From: Pseudoalteromonas sp. T1lg75 | Lineage (GTDB): Bacteria; Pseudomonadota; Gammaproteobacteria; Enterobacterales; Alteromonadaceae | Assembly: GCF_002964705.1 (NCBI RefSeq) | Contig: NZ_PQCD01000049.1 | Span: 186,001-250,000 of the forward strand | Reading direction: 5' to 3' | DNA: 64,000 nucleotides | Shown here: piece by piece, positions 1-9,657 of the stretch | How positions within the stretch are numbered: position 1 is the stretch's first letter | Layout of the letters: each line of letters opens with the position of its first letter | The notes under the pieces: model-generated | Databases searched by the model: none | Seen by the model: only the letters and a program-made list of their open reading frames with translations | Told to the model about the DNA's origin: nothing | Position numbers and translations under genes: made by a program

Positions 1-786
1 CAGTCCGAGGACTTTATTAAGAAGGCTCTGACCGCGGCGCTAGGCGAAGATAAAGCGGCTAGCCTTATCGATCAGATAGTCATGGGCTCCGGCGCTAAAG
101 GCCTGGATTCACTGAAGTGGATGGACTCCAAGCAGGTGGCCAATATTATTCGCAACGAGCACCCGCAGATCCAAACCATAGTCCTGTCGTATTTGGAGCC
201 GGAGCAAAGTGCGGAAATTCTTTCCCAGTTCCCGGAAAAAGTGCGCCTTGACCTGACCATGCGCATTGCCAACCTCGAAGAGGTGCAACCGGCGGCGCTG
301 CAAGAGCTTAACGAGATAATGGAGAAACAATTTGCCGGTCAGGCCGGTGCCCAGGCGGCGAAAATGGGCGGCCTGAAAGCGGCGGCGGATATCATGAACT
401 ACCTGGATACCAATATCGAAGGTCAGCTTATGGACTCTATTCGCGAGCACGACGAAGAAATGTCGCAGCAGATTCAAGATCTTATGTTTGTATTTGAGAA
501 CCTGATGGATGTCGATGACAGAGGCATTCAGTCTATCCTGCGCGAAGTGCAGCAGGATGTGCTGATGAAGGCCATTAAGGGCGCCGATGACGGCCTTAAA
601 GATAAGATCCTCAGCAACATGTCTAAACGTGCCGCCGATATGCTGCGTGATGACCTTGAAGCCATGGGGCCGGTGCGCATCAGTGAAGTGGAAGCAGCAC
701 AAAAAGAAATTCTCTCTACCGCGCGACGCCTGGCCGACTCCGGCGAAGTGATGCTCGGTGGTGGTGGCGGCGAGGAGTTCCTCTAA
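1..786 (+). CDS. fliG: Flagellar motor switch protein FliG (5' end outside window)
   Basis: FliG is the C-ring protein that couples the MS-ring to the stator and generates torque. The reading frame is open from base 1, so the N-terminal FliF-binding domain lies outside; 261 residues remain of a family length near 335. The middle domain carries the EHPQ signature. The C-terminal torque helix has the expected alternating charges (KRAADMLRDDLEAMGPVR). It is first in a tightly packed fliGHIJ series, with fliH starting 4 nt after its stop. Identity is certain; only the start is missing. Confidence 0.97.
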   Translation, partial: QSEDFIKKALTAALGEDKAASLIDQIVMGSGAKGLDSLKWMDSKQVANIIRNEHPQIQTIVLSYLEPEQSAEILSQFPEKVRLDLTMRIANLEEVQPAALQELNEIMEKQFAGQAGAQAAKMGGLKAAADIMNYLDTNIEGQLMDSIREHDEEMSQQIQDLMFVFENLMDVDDRGIQSILREVQQDVLMKAIKGADDGLKDKILSNMSKRAADMLRDDLEAMGPVRISEVEAAQKEILSTARRLADSGEVMLGGGGGEEFL

Positions 787-789
787 GCC

Positions 790-1629
790 ATGCAGGACAC
801 TAAATTGCATCCAGGACGCCCGCTAGAGGCCAGTGAAGCCGCCGAAGAGCTGTTGCAACATTGGCCCATACCCGATGTCACCGCCAGTGCCGAGTCTTTG
901 CAGGGGCGTTCGACCGCCTTCGGTACTCCCTTAGAGCAGCTGTATCACGCTGGTGAGCAAGGCGGCACTGAGGATGAGGAAGTACACACAGCGCAAGAGC
1001 CAGAGCTGCCCAAGCTGACCATGGAAGAACTGGAGCAGATCCGTCAGGACGCCTATGAAGAAGGGCTGCAACAAGGCCATGAGCAGGGCTATATCGATGG
1101 TTTTGACAAGGGCGTGAGCGAGGGCAAGGAAGCGGGCTTTAAGGAAGGTCAGCAACAGGGGATGGAGCAGGGTGTCGCAGTTGCCAAGCCACTGCTCGAT
1201 GAGCAAATAACCCAGTTAAAGTCGCTGTTGGCGGCACTTGATGAGCCGGCCAAGCGTTTGGATCAGGAAGTCGAGCAGGAACTGTTGTTCTTAGCCACGG
1301 AACTGGCCAAGGCGGTGATCCTGAGCGAAATTCGCACTAACCCGGATATTATACTCGCGGCTCTAAAGGCGGCCACCGAGGCGCTGCCGAGCAATGACGC
1401 CCAGTGCCAGATTTATCTTCATCCCGATGACTTGGCTCAAGTACAAAGCCATTTCGATGAGCAGCAGCTGAGTAATCGTCATTGGCAATTATTAAGCGAG
1501 CCCACAATGGAGCGCGGCGGCTGTCATATTAAGCAGCAGCGTTCGTCCATCGACATGAGCCTGTCGCAACGACTGCAACAGGTTATCGGCGGCTTTTTGC
1601 AAGACGCCGGCGTGCCGGTGAAAGGGTAG
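790..1629 (+). CDS. fliH: Flagellar assembly protein FliH
   Basis: FliH is the cytoplasmic stator-like regulator of the FliI export ATPase and tethers it to the C-ring. At 279 residues it fits the longer gammaproteobacterial FliH type. Residues about 92-125 form the diagnostic run of GxxxG repeats (GLQQGHEQGYIDGFDKG and onward), followed by a V/A-ATPase E-subunit-like C-terminal region. The ATG comes 3 nt after the fliG stop, with GAGGAG inside the fliG 3' end as ribosome site. The N-terminal 80 residues are acidic and poorly conserved, as usual. Confidence 0.95.
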   Translation: MQDTKLHPGRPLEASEAAEELLQHWPIPDVTASAESLQGRSTAFGTPLEQLYHAGEQGGTEDEEVHTAQEPELPKLTMEELEQIRQDAYEEGLQQGHEQGYIDGFDKGVSEGKEAGFKEGQQQGMEQGVAVAKPLLDEQITQLKSLLAALDEPAKRLDQEVEQELLFLATELAKAVILSEIRTNPDIILAALKAATEALPSNDAQCQIYLHPDDLAQVQSHFDEQQLSNRHWQLLSEPTMERGGCHIKQQRSSIDMSLSQRLQQVIGGFLQDAGVPVKG

Positions 1630-1638
1630 AACTAAGCC

Positions 1639-2976
1639 ATGAGTCACTCCTTAGCACAACGCCTTAAAAACAAGCGCAGTGCCATTGCCCCAGCGCCGGT
1701 CGCGGTGGCTGGCAGCCTTACCCGGGTGGTGGGCTTAACCTTGGAGGCGAAGGGCCTGCATGCGGCCATTGGCAGTTTGTGCCAGGTAGAAACCAATCAG
1801 GGCATGGTCGATGCCGAGGTGGTGGGTTTTAACGACGACATTCTTTATTTGATGCCCAACGACCGTATCTCCGGAGTGTTACCCGGGGCGCGGGTGATCC
1901 CTGTTGCGAAAAAGCCGGGTTTGCCCGTGGGTATGAATTTACTTGGCCGCGTAGTGGACGGTTTAGGTCGTCCCTTGGATGGCCTTGGGCCTTTGCGCAC
2001 CGAACATTATGCGCGTTTTGCGCAAAACAATATTAATCCTTTGGCGCGTCGTCCCATTAGCCAGGCCATGGATGTGGGTGTGCGTGCCATTAATTCAGTG
2101 ATCACCGTGGGCCAAGGTCAGCGTATGGGCCTGTTTGCCGGCAGTGGCGTGGGTAAATCCGTGCTGTTGGGAATGATGACCCGAGGCAGTGCCGCCGATG
2201 TAATAGTGGTGGGTCTGGTCGGCGAGCGTGGTCGCGAAGTGAAAGAATTTATTGAAGAGATCTTGGGTGAGCAAGGACGTAAACGTGCCGTGGTGGTGGC
2301 GGCGCCCGCCGATGCCTCGCCGTTAATGCGTTTAAAGGGCTGCGAGAGTGCGGTCACCATCGCCGAGTACTTTCGCGATCAGGGCTTAAATGTCTTGTTG
2401 CTACTGGACTCGGTCACCCGTTATGCCATGGCGCAGCGGGAAATTGCGTTGGCGGTGGGCGAGCCTCCGGCCACCAAGGGCTATCCGCCCTCGGTGTTCG
2501 CCAAATTACCGGCACTGATCGAGCGCGCTGGCAACGGCGGCGAAGGGCAAGGCGCCATTACCGCATTTTTCACCGTGCTCTCTGAGGGCGATGATATGCA
2601 AGACCCCATTGCCGATGCGGCGCGGGCCATACTCGATGGTCATATCGTGCTATCGCGGGAGCTGGCCGACAGCGGCCATTACCCCGCCATCGATGTGGAA
2701 AAATCCATTAGCCGGGTGATGCCTCAGGTGGTGTCCGAGCAGCATATGCAGCAGGCCCGAATCATGAAGCAGGTGCTGGCCATGTATTCGGAAAACAAAG
2801 ACATGATCACCCTGGGTGCCTACCAAAAGGGCACCGACCCCATGCTGGATCAGGCCATAGATATGATGCCGATGATCAATCAATTTTTACGCCAGGGCAT
2901 GAAAGACGTGGTGCCTTACGACGAGTGCTTGCATTCGTTAGCCGTGTTGTTCGGACAAGGAGGCAAGGGTGGCTAA
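1639..2976 (+). CDS. fliI: Flagellum-specific ATP synthase/export ATPase FliI
   Basis: FliI is the F1-beta-like ATPase that energises and unloads substrates of the flagellar type III export gate. Its 445 residues match the family. The Walker A motif AGSGVGKS is at residues 167-174 and Walker B is LLLLDSVTR. The P-loop is followed by [16 protein letters not shown], typical of type III ATPases. The frame overlaps fliJ by 8 nt, so the two are probably translationally coupled. FliI forms the ATPase ring with FliH and FliJ encoded on either side. Confidence 0.98.
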   Translation: MSHSLAQRLKNKRSAIAPAPVAVAGSLTRVVGLTLEAKGLHAAIGSLCQVETNQGMVDAEVVGFNDDILYLMPNDRISGVLPGARVIPVAKKPGLPVGMNLLGRVVDGLGRPLDGLGPLRTEHYARFAQNNINPLARRPISQAMDVGVRAINSVITVGQGQRMGLFAGSGVGKSVLLGMMTRGSAADVIVVGLVGERGREVKEFIEEILGEQGRKRAVVVAAPADASPLMRLKGCESAVTIAEYFRDQGLNVLLLLDSVTRYAMAQREIALAVGEPPATKGYPPSVFAKLPALIERAGNGGEGQGAITAFFTVLSEGDDMQDPIADAARAILDGHIVLSRELADSGHYPAIDVEKSISRVMPQVVSEQHMQQARIMKQVLAMYSENKDMITLGAYQKGTDPMLDQAIDMMPMINQFLRQGMKDVVPYDECLHSLAVLFGQGGKGG

Positions 2977-3421
2977 GTTATCTCTGCTACTTAAGCTTGA
3001 AAGCGACAAGGAAGAACGCTTGCGTGCCGACTTCCTCAGTGCTCAGCAGCACCATCGACTGCAACAGCAAAAATTGCAGGGCTTAACCCAATTTCGTGGC
3101 GAATACATGAGTCAGTTGATGAACAAGGCTCAGGCCGGTTTATCCAGTGCCGGCTTTAGTCATTATCAAAATTTTATCGCGAAAATAGAGCAGGCCATTG
3201 CTCAGCAGTCACACACGGTGGAAACCGCCGATAAAGTCGCCCAGCAACGCCAGCAACAGTGGCAACAACAGCGTATACGCGCTGAGGCGGTGGCCAAGTT
3301 GATCGCTAAACAAGAACAACAAAAGCAAGCAGTCATGGCCAAAGCCGAGCAGAAAATGTTGGATGAGTTCAGCACCAACCAGTTTTTTGCCCGGCGCCTG
3401 GCGCAGGGCTCGGGTTCGTAG
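2969..3421 (+). CDS. fliJ: Flagellar export chaperone/stalk protein FliJ
   Basis: FliJ is the small coiled-coil protein that sits in the centre of the FliI ring, contacts FlhA and recycles chaperones. The product is 150 residues, almost entirely Gln/Lys/Glu-rich helix with heptad character and no membrane segment. It starts inside fliI and is the last gene of this sub-block. A gap of 119 nt with a sigma-54 promoter match follows. FliJ diverges quickly, so the call rests on length, coiled-coil composition and position directly after fliI. Confidence 0.92.
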   Translation: MAKLSLLLKLESDKEERLRADFLSAQQHHRLQQQKLQGLTQFRGEYMSQLMNKAQAGLSSAGFSHYQNFIAKIEQAIAQQSHTVETADKVAQQRQQQWQQQRIRAEAVAKLIAKQEQQKQAVMAKAEQKMLDEFSTNQFFARRLAQGSGS

Positions 3422-3454
3422 CCCATGAGCCCCTCAAACAGCCAAGGCCAAAAC

Positions 3455-3470
3455 TGGTGCATATATTGCA
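3455..3470 (+). promoter_or_regulatory. Sigma-54 (RpoN) promoter upstream of fliK
   Basis: TGGTGCATATATTGCA has the invariant GG and GC dinucleotides separated by exactly 10 nt, and a perfect TTGCA -12 element. It lies about 70 nt before the fliK start in the only sizeable gap between fliJ and fliK. In Vibrio polar flagella a separate fliK-L-M-N-O-P-Q operon is sigma-54 dependent, which fits. The activator binding site was not identified. Confidence 0.75.
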
Positions 3471-3540
3471 GTCAACAGGCCAGGTTGATTATTCCCGGTG
3501 CTAAAGCGGCAGTGCTTTGCCACCTTTTGAGGGTCTGTTC

Positions 3541-5322
3541 ATGACATATATTGAGTCCGTTGCCATGCTCGGCACCCAAGTGATTTCCGGCGATTCTGCC
3601 TCGTCGCACACCAAAGGCGCAGGTGATGAAGTGTTTCGCTCTGACTCTTCTCAAGAGCAGGCGCCGAGCTTTGCTAGTGCCTACCAGCAGGCCCAGGATG
3701 CCGCCAGCAAGAGTAAAGTAGACGCCAAGGCGAAGCCAGAGGCATCACCCGATACATCGGCAAAGGCATTGCCACAGACGTCGTCACCAAAGGCGAGCGA
3801 TGAGAAAACGAATATCGATTTGGCCGAAGAAAAAGACGCAGCCTTGACCGTGCCTTCTATGGACGCTGAAGAGACGCTCGCAAACGAGGAGCAGGTATTA
3901 TCCTCGGGCGATAAATCCGACGCTGAGTTGGGTGCGGGTGCGGATATGCAGAGCGAGCCGAATCAAGCAGCCTTGGCCGACCATACGAATGCCTCGCAGG
4001 CGGCGCAGCAGTTAACCACCCAAGGTGGCGAGCAAGGGCAAGCAGGGGGCGATTTTTATCAGCAGTTGTTTGCCCAGCTTACTATCAGTACGGAGTTAAA
4101 AACAGCGGCTCACAGTGTCTCGGCCTGGGGGGCTGAGGCCATGGGAGCTAAGGGGATAGAGATAAAAGCGTTAGCGCCGGACTTACAGCAGGCGCTGGCG
4201 AAATTAACGCCGCAGCAAAAAGAGCAGCTTAATGCCACTGTGCTGCAATTGGCTCAAGAGCAAAACCTGGAACCCAAGCAATTAGCGGCCTTAACGCAGC
4301 AGCTTGAAGGCTGGGCTAAGCGATCCCCTGAAGGCTTTTTGCTCGGCGATCAAGGTGAAGGCAAAGAGACGGGCTCACCAGCCAGACTTGAGTCGGGCAA
4401 GATGGACGAGCTCCTGACTAAGCCGATGCAATCCGCTACGGCGGCCGCTTTAGAAAGTAAAAATAGCGTTTTGGCGTCAGGCATTCACGTCACTATGACT
4501 TCAACTGCGGGTGCAACTGCGGGTGCAACTGCGGGTGCAACGGCTAGCACAAGTAGCGAATTAAACGCCGGTGTTGAGCATGATTTGCTTGCCCTAAGTG
4601 AGGGCCATGAGCAGGCGGCCGGCGTTAAAATCAGCCAAGATCTAGGCCTGGAATCGGCACCGAAAGGGCGGCTCGAGAGCATCGAGGGAGGCAAAATCTC
4701 GCAGTTAGCACAGGCGTTATTGGCGCAACTCTCTGGAGGCACTCACGCCGGTGCGGCGAGCGATGTCGGCAGCGCCATTGAAGCGGACTTAGCCCAGTGG
4801 CAACAGTTTGTATCGCCTGCCAGCGTGCAGGCCCAGACTGCTGCCCAAGGTACGGGGTCTAAGCAGACACTGGATCCGGCCTTGTTGCAGGCGCTGAATA
4901 TCACTAAGAGCGATGCCGCCCAGCAATTGCATCAACGGGTCAATATGTTGCTGAATCTCAGCAATCAGGAGGCGGAAATCCGTCTCGATCCACCCGAATT
5001 AGGAAGCATGCAGGTTCGCGTGCGCAGCGAGGGTGAGCAGGCACATATTAATTTTGTGGTGCAAAACCAGCAGGCAAAAGAGGCGTTAGAGCAGAGCATG
5101 CCACGGCTACGCGAGTTATTGGCGCAGCAAGGATTAGCCCTGGGTGAGGCGCAGGTGGAGCAGCAAAATCAAGGTCAGGGCCATGAACGGGAGGCCTTTG
5201 CCAACCAGGCTCAACCGGGCCTTGAGGCTGAGGTCCAAGGCGACAGCGAGGCCGAAATTGAGCCGCTTAGCGGCCCGGTGAAAAACCCACAGGCAGAGCA
5301 AGGAATTGATTTCTATGCCTAA
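3541..5322 (+). CDS. fliK: Flagellar hook-length control protein FliK
   Basis: FliK is the secreted ruler that sets hook length and triggers the export switch by touching the FlhB C-terminal domain. I chose the ATG preceded by GAGGG at 8 nt; an in-frame TTG eight codons upstream lacks a ribosome site. The 593-residue product has a long Ala/Gln/Glu-rich low-complexity body. The conserved C-terminal Flg_hook domain (about residues 460-560) contains LDPPELGSMQVRV. A 12-bp tandem repeat lies in the disordered part. FlhB, its partner, is frameshifted in this window. Confidence 0.95.
   Translation: MTYIESVAMLGTQVISGDSASSHTKGAGDEVFRSDSSQEQAPSFASAYQQAQDAASKSKVDAKAKPEASPDTSAKALPQTSSPKASDEKTNIDLAEEKDAALTVPSMDAEETLANEEQVLSSGDKSDAELGAGADMQSEPNQAALADHTNASQAAQQLTTQGGEQGQAGGDFYQQLFAQLTISTELKTAAHSVSAWGAEAMGAKGIEIKALAPDLQQALAKLTPQQKEQLNATVLQLAQEQNLEPKQLAALTQQLEGWAKRSPEGFLLGDQGEGKETGSPARLESGKMDELLTKPMQSATAAALESKNSVLASGIHVTMTSTAGATAGATAGATASTSSELNAGVEHDLLALSEGHEQAAGVKISQDLGLESAPKGRLESIEGGKISQLAQALLAQLSGGTHAGAASDVGSAIEADLAQWQQFVSPASVQAQTAAQGTGSKQTLDPALLQALNITKSDAAQQLHQRVNMLLNLSNQEAEIRLDPPELGSMQVRVRSEGEQAHINFVVQNQQAKEALEQSMPRLRELLAQQGLALGEAQVEQQNQGQGHEREAFANQAQPGLEAEVQGDSEAEIEPLSGPVKNPQAEQGIDFYA
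4504..4539 (+). repeat. 12-bp in-frame tandem repeat, three units, in fliK
   Basis: Three exact copies of ACTGCGGGTGCA lie head to tail inside the fliK low-complexity region, encoding a repeated Thr-Ala-Gly-Ala unit. The unit is a multiple of three, so copy-number change would keep frame and alter only linker length. Confidence 0.9.
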
Positions 5323-5368
5323 TAACAATTGCTATTATACAGCTAACTGATTTTATTCGAGGCGCCCA

Positions 5369-5899
5369 ATGGCCGATGACAAGCAAGCCGAGCTACAAAT
5401 TGAACAGGCCGGCTCACCTAAAAAATTAATAATAATCATTGTCGCCCTGGCGTTATTGGCGGCCGCCGCTGGCAGCTATTTTTTCTTCGCTGCCGCTAAT
5501 GAAGCGACGCCTGCTCCCGCGCAAGTAGCCTCAAAAGGCGGCGCTGAGTCGGCCCTGGGTTCACCGAGCGCGCAATTAGGCAGTGCCTTGTATGTGGCCA
5601 TGCCACGACCCTTCGTCTTTAATGTGCCTGGTGCGGCGCGCGATCGCATCGTGCAGATCAAGGTGCAACTATTGGTACGAGGCGATGACAATGAGGAAAC
5701 GGCGAAAAAGCATATTCCTTTGATTGAGGGCACCTTACTCAGTGTCTTCGCCGGCACCAATGCCGATGAATTAAGCACCGCGGCGGGCAAAGAATCACTG
5801 CGCGATGAGGCGTTGGTAAACGTACAGCAGGCCCTTGAAGGGGTTGCCGGTACAAGTGTGGTTGAGCGGGTACTCTTTACCGGCTTTGTGATGCAGTAA
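5369..5899 (+). CDS. fliL: Flagellar basal body-associated protein FliL
   Basis: FliL is a single-span inner-membrane protein that rings and stabilises the stator units. The 176-residue product has a short cytoplasmic N-terminus, one transmembrane helix at about residues 19-42 (LIIIIVALALLAAAAG), an Ala/Pro-rich linker and a periplasmic stomatin-like FliL domain with RDRIVQIKVQLLVRG. CGAGGCG lies just before the ATG. It follows fliK by 46 nt and precedes fliM by 11 nt, the standard fliKLMNOPQR order. Confidence 0.96.
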   Translation: MADDKQAELQIEQAGSPKKLIIIIVALALLAAAAGSYFFFAAANEATPAPAQVASKGGAESALGSPSAQLGSALYVAMPRPFVFNVPGAARDRIVQIKVQLLVRGDDNEETAKKHIPLIEGTLLSVFAGTNADELSTAAGKESLRDEALVNVQQALEGVAGTSVVERVLFTGFVMQ

Positions 5900-5910
5900 C
5901 GAGGTGTAGC

Positions 5911-7005
5911 GTGAGCGACTTATTATCTCAAGACGAAATTGATGCGCTATTACACGGTGTCGACGAGGTTGAAGAAGAAGAGGTAGCCGAGGGCGGCGAA
6001 GGCGATGCCGATGTTGCCTTGCAATATGACTTCTCGTCCCAGGACCGCATTGTTCGTGGTCGCATGCCGACCCTTGAGATCGTTAACGAGCGCTTTGCCC
6101 GGCATATGCGCATCAGCCTGTTCAATATGATGCGCCGCACCGCCGAGGTTTCTATTAACGGCGTGCAGATGATCAAGTTTGGTGAGTATATTCACACCCT
6201 GTTTGTGCCAACCAGTTTGAACATGGTGCGTTTTCGCCCACTCAAGGGGACTGGCCTTATCACCATGGAAGCCCGCCTGGTGTTTATCTTGGTGGATAAC
6301 TTCTTCGGTGGCGACGGCCGTTACCATGCGAAAATTGAGGGTCGTGAATTTACCCCCACCGAGCGCCGTATTGTGCAGATGCTGCTGAAAATCATCTTTG
6401 AAGATTACAAAGAAGCCTGGGCGCCAGTGATGGATGTGTCCTTCGAATACCTCGACTCCGAGGTGAACCCGGCCATGGCCAATATCGTCAGCCCCACCGA
6501 GGTGGTGGTGATCAGCTCCTTCCATATCGAGCTCGACGGCGGCGGTGGTGACTTCCATATTGCTCTGCCTTATTCCATGTTGGAGCCGATTCGTGAGCTG
6601 CTCGATGCCGGTGTGCAATCGGATACCGAAGACACCGACCTGCGCTGGTCCAAGGCGCTGCGCGATGAAATTATGGATGTGGACGTGGAACTGTCGACGC
6701 GCCTATTGGACGTGGACCTGTCGTTGGCGCAGATTATGGACCTGCAGGCCGGCGATATTATTCCGGTGGAAATGCCCGAGCATGTCACCGTGTTCGTCGA
6801 AGACCTGCCGACCTACCGTGCTAAAATGGGACGTTCGCGGGATATGGTGGCGCTGCAGATCAGTGAAAAAATTAAACGCCCCGAGTCGGTTAAATCCGAT
6901 CTTCATGTCTTTACCAAAGGCGGTAAAAAATTGGATTCGGATGCCGAACTGGCGGTGCTTGAAGATGACCTTCACCTCAGTGAAGGGGTAGATTTAGATT
7001 GGTAA
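5911..7005 (+). CDS. fliM: Flagellar motor switch protein FliM
   Basis: FliM is the middle C-ring protein that binds phosphorylated CheY and reverses the motor. The GTG start gives a protein opening with LSQDEIDALL at residues 5-14, the conserved CheY-P docking peptide, which fixes the start. The CheC-like middle domain and C-terminal SpoA domain follow, 364 residues in total. CGAGGTG precedes the start. The same DE-hydrophobic-D-A-LL pattern recurs in CheZ and, three times, in CheA encoded downstream. Confidence 0.98.
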   Translation: MSDLLSQDEIDALLHGVDEVEEEEVAEGGEGDADVALQYDFSSQDRIVRGRMPTLEIVNERFARHMRISLFNMMRRTAEVSINGVQMIKFGEYIHTLFVPTSLNMVRFRPLKGTGLITMEARLVFILVDNFFGGDGRYHAKIEGREFTPTERRIVQMLLKIIFEDYKEAWAPVMDVSFEYLDSEVNPAMANIVSPTEVVVISSFHIELDGGGGDFHIALPYSMLEPIRELLDAGVQSDTEDTDLRWSKALRDEIMDVDVELSTRLLDVDLSLAQIMDLQAGDIIPVEMPEHVTVFVEDLPTYRAKMGRSRDMVALQISEKIKRPESVKSDLHVFTKGGKKLDSDAELAVLEDDLHLSEGVDLDW

Positions 7006-7047
7006 GAAGCACAGAGTAACTGTGCCTAGCAACAGAGGTTGTATGTA

Positions 7048-7449
7048 ATGAGTGATGACCAAGATACCATGGACGAATGGGCCGCGGCCCTGGCCGAAGC
7101 AGAGCAGAGCGAAAGCGAGGCCAGTGAGGCGCACGCAGCCGAGCTTGACGAGCTGACGCCAACAAACCAGGACGTGTCGGCGGACGACAAGCGTAAGCTC
7201 GACACCATTTTAGATATTCCGGTGACCATTTCCATGGAAGTGGGGCGCTCGAAAATCAATATTCGTAACCTGCTGCAACTGAACCAAGGCTCGGTGGTCG
7301 AGCTGGATCGCGTTGCCGGTGAACCTTTGGATGTGCTGGTAAACGGCACCCTGATCGCCCATGGCGAGGTGGTGGTGGTGAACGATAAGTTCGGTATTCG
7401 CCTTACCGATGTGATCAGTCAGGTCGAGCGTATTAAGAAGTTGCGATGA
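7048..7449 (+). CDS. fliN: Flagellar motor switch protein FliN
   Basis: FliN forms the base of the C-ring and a docking site for FliH. The ATG with AGAGG 9 nt upstream is preferred over an in-frame TTG three codons earlier, giving 133 residues. The acidic N-terminal 45 residues are followed by the SpoA domain (DIPVTISMEVGRSKINIRNL ... VNDKFGIRLTDV), typical of FliN. Its TGA overlaps the fliO ATG in an ATGA junction, implying coupled translation. Confidence 0.97.
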   Translation: MSDDQDTMDEWAAALAEAEQSESEASEAHAAELDELTPTNQDVSADDKRKLDTILDIPVTISMEVGRSKINIRNLLQLNQGSVVELDRVAGEPLDVLVNGTLIAHGEVVVVNDKFGIRLTDVISQVERIKKLR

Positions 7450-7847
7450 AGCCTGCTCGTATTGCCTTATTACTAAGTGCTGCGCCGACCTGGGGGTGGG
7501 CTAGTACCGCCGCAGCCACGCCGGGAGCGGGGTTAAACCTCAATATCGTCTCCATGCTGCTGTCGCTGATGCTGGTGGTGGTGACCATACTGGTGTTGGC
7601 GTTTTTACTGAAGCGCTTTAATCCCAATATGGCAACCAGCGACGATTTTAAGGTGGTACGTACCCTGGCGCTGGGCACCAAGGAGCGGCTGCTGGTGGTG
7701 GAAATTGATAATAAACAACACCTGCTTGGGGTGACGCCACAGGCCATTAACTATTTGTATGAATTAGAAAACCCTTTGCCGGAGCGGGAAATGACGCCAC
7801 TGGCAAAGCAACTTAGCCATTTACTCAATACTAAAAATAAGACCTAA
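7446..7847 (+). CDS. fliO: Flagellar export apparatus protein FliO
   Basis: FliO is the scaffold that helps assemble the FliP pentamer of the export gate. The 133-residue product has a cleavable or anchor-like N-terminus, one transmembrane helix around residues 34-58 ([19 protein letters not shown]) and a small cytoplasmic domain with [17 protein letters not shown], characteristic of FliO. It is linked by 4-nt overlap to fliN and is followed after 1 nt by fliP. Confidence 0.93.
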   Translation: MKPARIALLLSAAPTWGWASTAAATPGAGLNLNIVSMLLSLMLVVVTILVLAFLLKRFNPNMATSDDFKVVRTLALGTKERLLVVEIDNKQHLLGVTPQAINYLYELENPLPEREMTPLAKQLSHLLNTKNKT

Positions 7848-7848
7848 G

Positions 7849-8595
7849 ATGATGAAATACTGGCTCCTGCTGCTGTGCGCCTTGCTCATTAGCCCGACCG
7901 CCTTTGCCGAGCAAGGTTTACCGGCGGTGACCGTTACCACCAATGCCGATGGCTCTCAAGATTACTCGGTAACCCTGCAAATTCTGGCCATTATGACGGC
8001 GCTGAGTTTTATTCCGGCGGCGGTGATCATGATGACCTCCTTTACCCGCATCATAGTGGTGCTGGCGATACTGCGCCAGGCCATCGGCCTGCAGCAAACG
8101 CCATCAAACCAGGTATTGTTGGGCATGTCGTTGTTTTTAAGTATTTTCATTATGGCGCCCATTTATAACCAGGTGCATGATCAGGCCATTGCGCCCTATC
8201 TGGATGAAAAAATGACCTCGATGCAGGCACTCGAAGCGGCAAAGCAGCCCATGAAGGCCTTTATGCTCTCGCAAACCCGCATTAAGGATTTGGAAACCTT
8301 TGCGCAAATCGCCGGTTATGAACAACTGGGCTCCCCAGCCGACACGCCCTTTATCGTGGTTATCCCGGCGTTTGTCACCAGTGAGCTGCAAACCGCTTTT
8401 ATTATCGGCTTTATGTTCTTTATTCCGTTTCTTATCGTCGATTTGGTGGTGGCCAGTGTGCTGATGGCCATGGGTATGATGATGCTCTCGCCCATGATAG
8501 TGTCGCTGCCCTTTAAGATCATGCTCTTTGTGCTGGTCGACGGCTGGTCGCTGGTGATGGGCACCTTGGCCCGCAGCTTTGGCCTGGGGACCTAA
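7849..8595 (+). CDS. fliP: Flagellar type III export gate protein FliP
   Basis: FliP forms the core pentamer of the FliPQR export channel. The 248-residue product has a signal peptide ending near SPTAFA, then four membrane segments. The family signature [24 protein letters not shown] lies in the first cytoplasmic-facing part and [16 protein letters not shown] in the last third. The start is the first of two consecutive ATG codons, directly behind fliO. fliQ follows after 2 nt. Confidence 0.98.
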   Translation: MMKYWLLLLCALLISPTAFAEQGLPAVTVTTNADGSQDYSVTLQILAIMTALSFIPAAVIMMTSFTRIIVVLAILRQAIGLQQTPSNQVLLGMSLFLSIFIMAPIYNQVHDQAIAPYLDEKMTSMQALEAAKQPMKAFMLSQTRIKDLETFAQIAGYEQLGSPADTPFIVVIPAFVTSELQTAFIIGFMFFIPFLIVDLVVASVLMAMGMMMLSPMIVSLPFKIMLFVLVDGWSLVMGTLARSFGLGT

Positions 8596-8597
8596 GC

Positions 8598-8867
8598 ATG
8601 GAACCGGGTGTTTTTGTCGATATCCTTAGTGATGCCTTGTTCCTGGTGATCAAGCTGGTGTCGGCAATTATCGTCCCCAGCTTGATTGTCGGCTTAATCG
8701 TTGCCGTGTTTCAGGCCGCAACCTCGATTAACGAACAGACCCTGAGCTTTTTGCCGCGTTTGTTGGTGACTTTGGGGGCCCTGATCATAGGGGGCCACTG
8801 GATCACCCAGGAGCTGATCGATTTCTTTAATCGCCTGATACTGTCTATTCCAGAAATAGCGGGCTAG
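8598..8867 (+). CDS. fliQ: Flagellar export gate protein FliQ
   Basis: FliQ is the two-helix subunit that wraps around the FliP/FliR core of the export gate. The 89-residue length is exact for the family, with two hydrophobic hairpin helices and the conserved AVFQAATSINEQTLSFLPR segment between them. It is packed between fliP and fliR with gaps of 2 nt on both sides. Confidence 0.98.
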   Translation: MEPGVFVDILSDALFLVIKLVSAIIVPSLIVGLIVAVFQAATSINEQTLSFLPRLLVTLGALIIGGHWITQELIDFFNRLILSIPEIAG

Positions 8868-8869
8868 CG

Positions 8870-9649
8870 ATGGAATACCCCTTTGCCGTTATACTTCAGT
8901 GGCTAAGTGACTACTTACTTCCCTTGGTGCGCATTGCCGCCATGCTGATGGTAATGGCCGGTATCGGCGCCCGCAATGTACCGGCGCGGGTCAAGCTGGG
9001 ACTGGCTCTGGTGATTGCCTTTGTTGCCGTGCCCGTGCTACCGCCGGCGCAATTTACCAACCTCTTCTCGGCGGAAATGATCCTGGTGGTGCTGCAGCAA
9101 ATACTCATTGGCGTGGCCATGGGCTTTGCCTCTCAACTGCTGCTCAATACCTTTATTTTGGCGGGGCAAATTCTGGCGATGCAAACCGGTTTGGGTTTTG
9201 CCTCCGTGGTTGACCCGGCCAATGGCCTCAGTGTGCCCGCCGTGGGCCAGTTCTACCTGATCCTCAGCACCTTGCTGTTTTTCGTTTTTAACGGCCATTT
9301 GATGATGATCCAAATGATAGTGCACAGCTTTATCGCCGTGCCCATCGACGGTACCTGGTGGGCGGTGGATCATTATTGGGACATAGTCACCTGGGGCGGC
9401 TGGATGTTTACCACGGCTCTGGTACTGGCCCTGGCGCCCCTGACCGCCATGCTGGTGATCAACCTGTCGTTCGGGGTGATGACCCGTGCCGCGCCACAGC
9501 TCAATATTTTTGCTATCGGCTTTCCCTTTACCCTGGTATCCGGCCTGGTCATTATCTGGGCAACCCTGGGGAATTTTATGGCCCAGTTCGAGGCCCAATG
9601 GCTGCGTATGGTGGAGCTGATGTGCTCCATGGTCGGCTGTGCCCCTTAG
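8870..9649 (+). CDS. fliR: Flagellar export gate protein FliR
   Basis: FliR completes the FliP5-Q4-R1 channel. The 259-residue product has about six hydrophobic segments and family-typical stretches such as PARVKLGLALVIAF, QTGLGFASVVDPANG and RAAPQLNIFAIGFP. GTG-free, ATG-initiated, it starts 2 nt after fliQ. An AGGAGG sequence at its own 3' end provides the ribosome site for flhB. Confidence 0.97.
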   Translation: MEYPFAVILQWLSDYLLPLVRIAAMLMVMAGIGARNVPARVKLGLALVIAFVAVPVLPPAQFTNLFSAEMILVVLQQILIGVAMGFASQLLLNTFILAGQILAMQTGLGFASVVDPANGLSVPAVGQFYLILSTLLFFVFNGHLMMIQMIVHSFIAVPIDGTWWAVDHYWDIVTWGGWMFTTALVLALAPLTAMLVINLSFGVMTRAAPQLNIFAIGFPFTLVSGLVIIWATLGNFMAQFEAQWLRMVELMCSMVGCAP

Positions 9650-9657
9650 GAGGATAA

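Noticed and set aside
3517..3540. Upstream TTG start for fliK.
   Set aside because: The ATG at 3541 has GAGGG at good distance; the TTG has no ribosome site and adds eight residues unlike FliK N-termini.
5950..6618. A long antisense frame (222 codons) across fliM.
   Set aside because: It is a by-product of high-GC codon usage on the fliM strand; the amino acid composition is unnatural (His-rich) and no start signal is seen.
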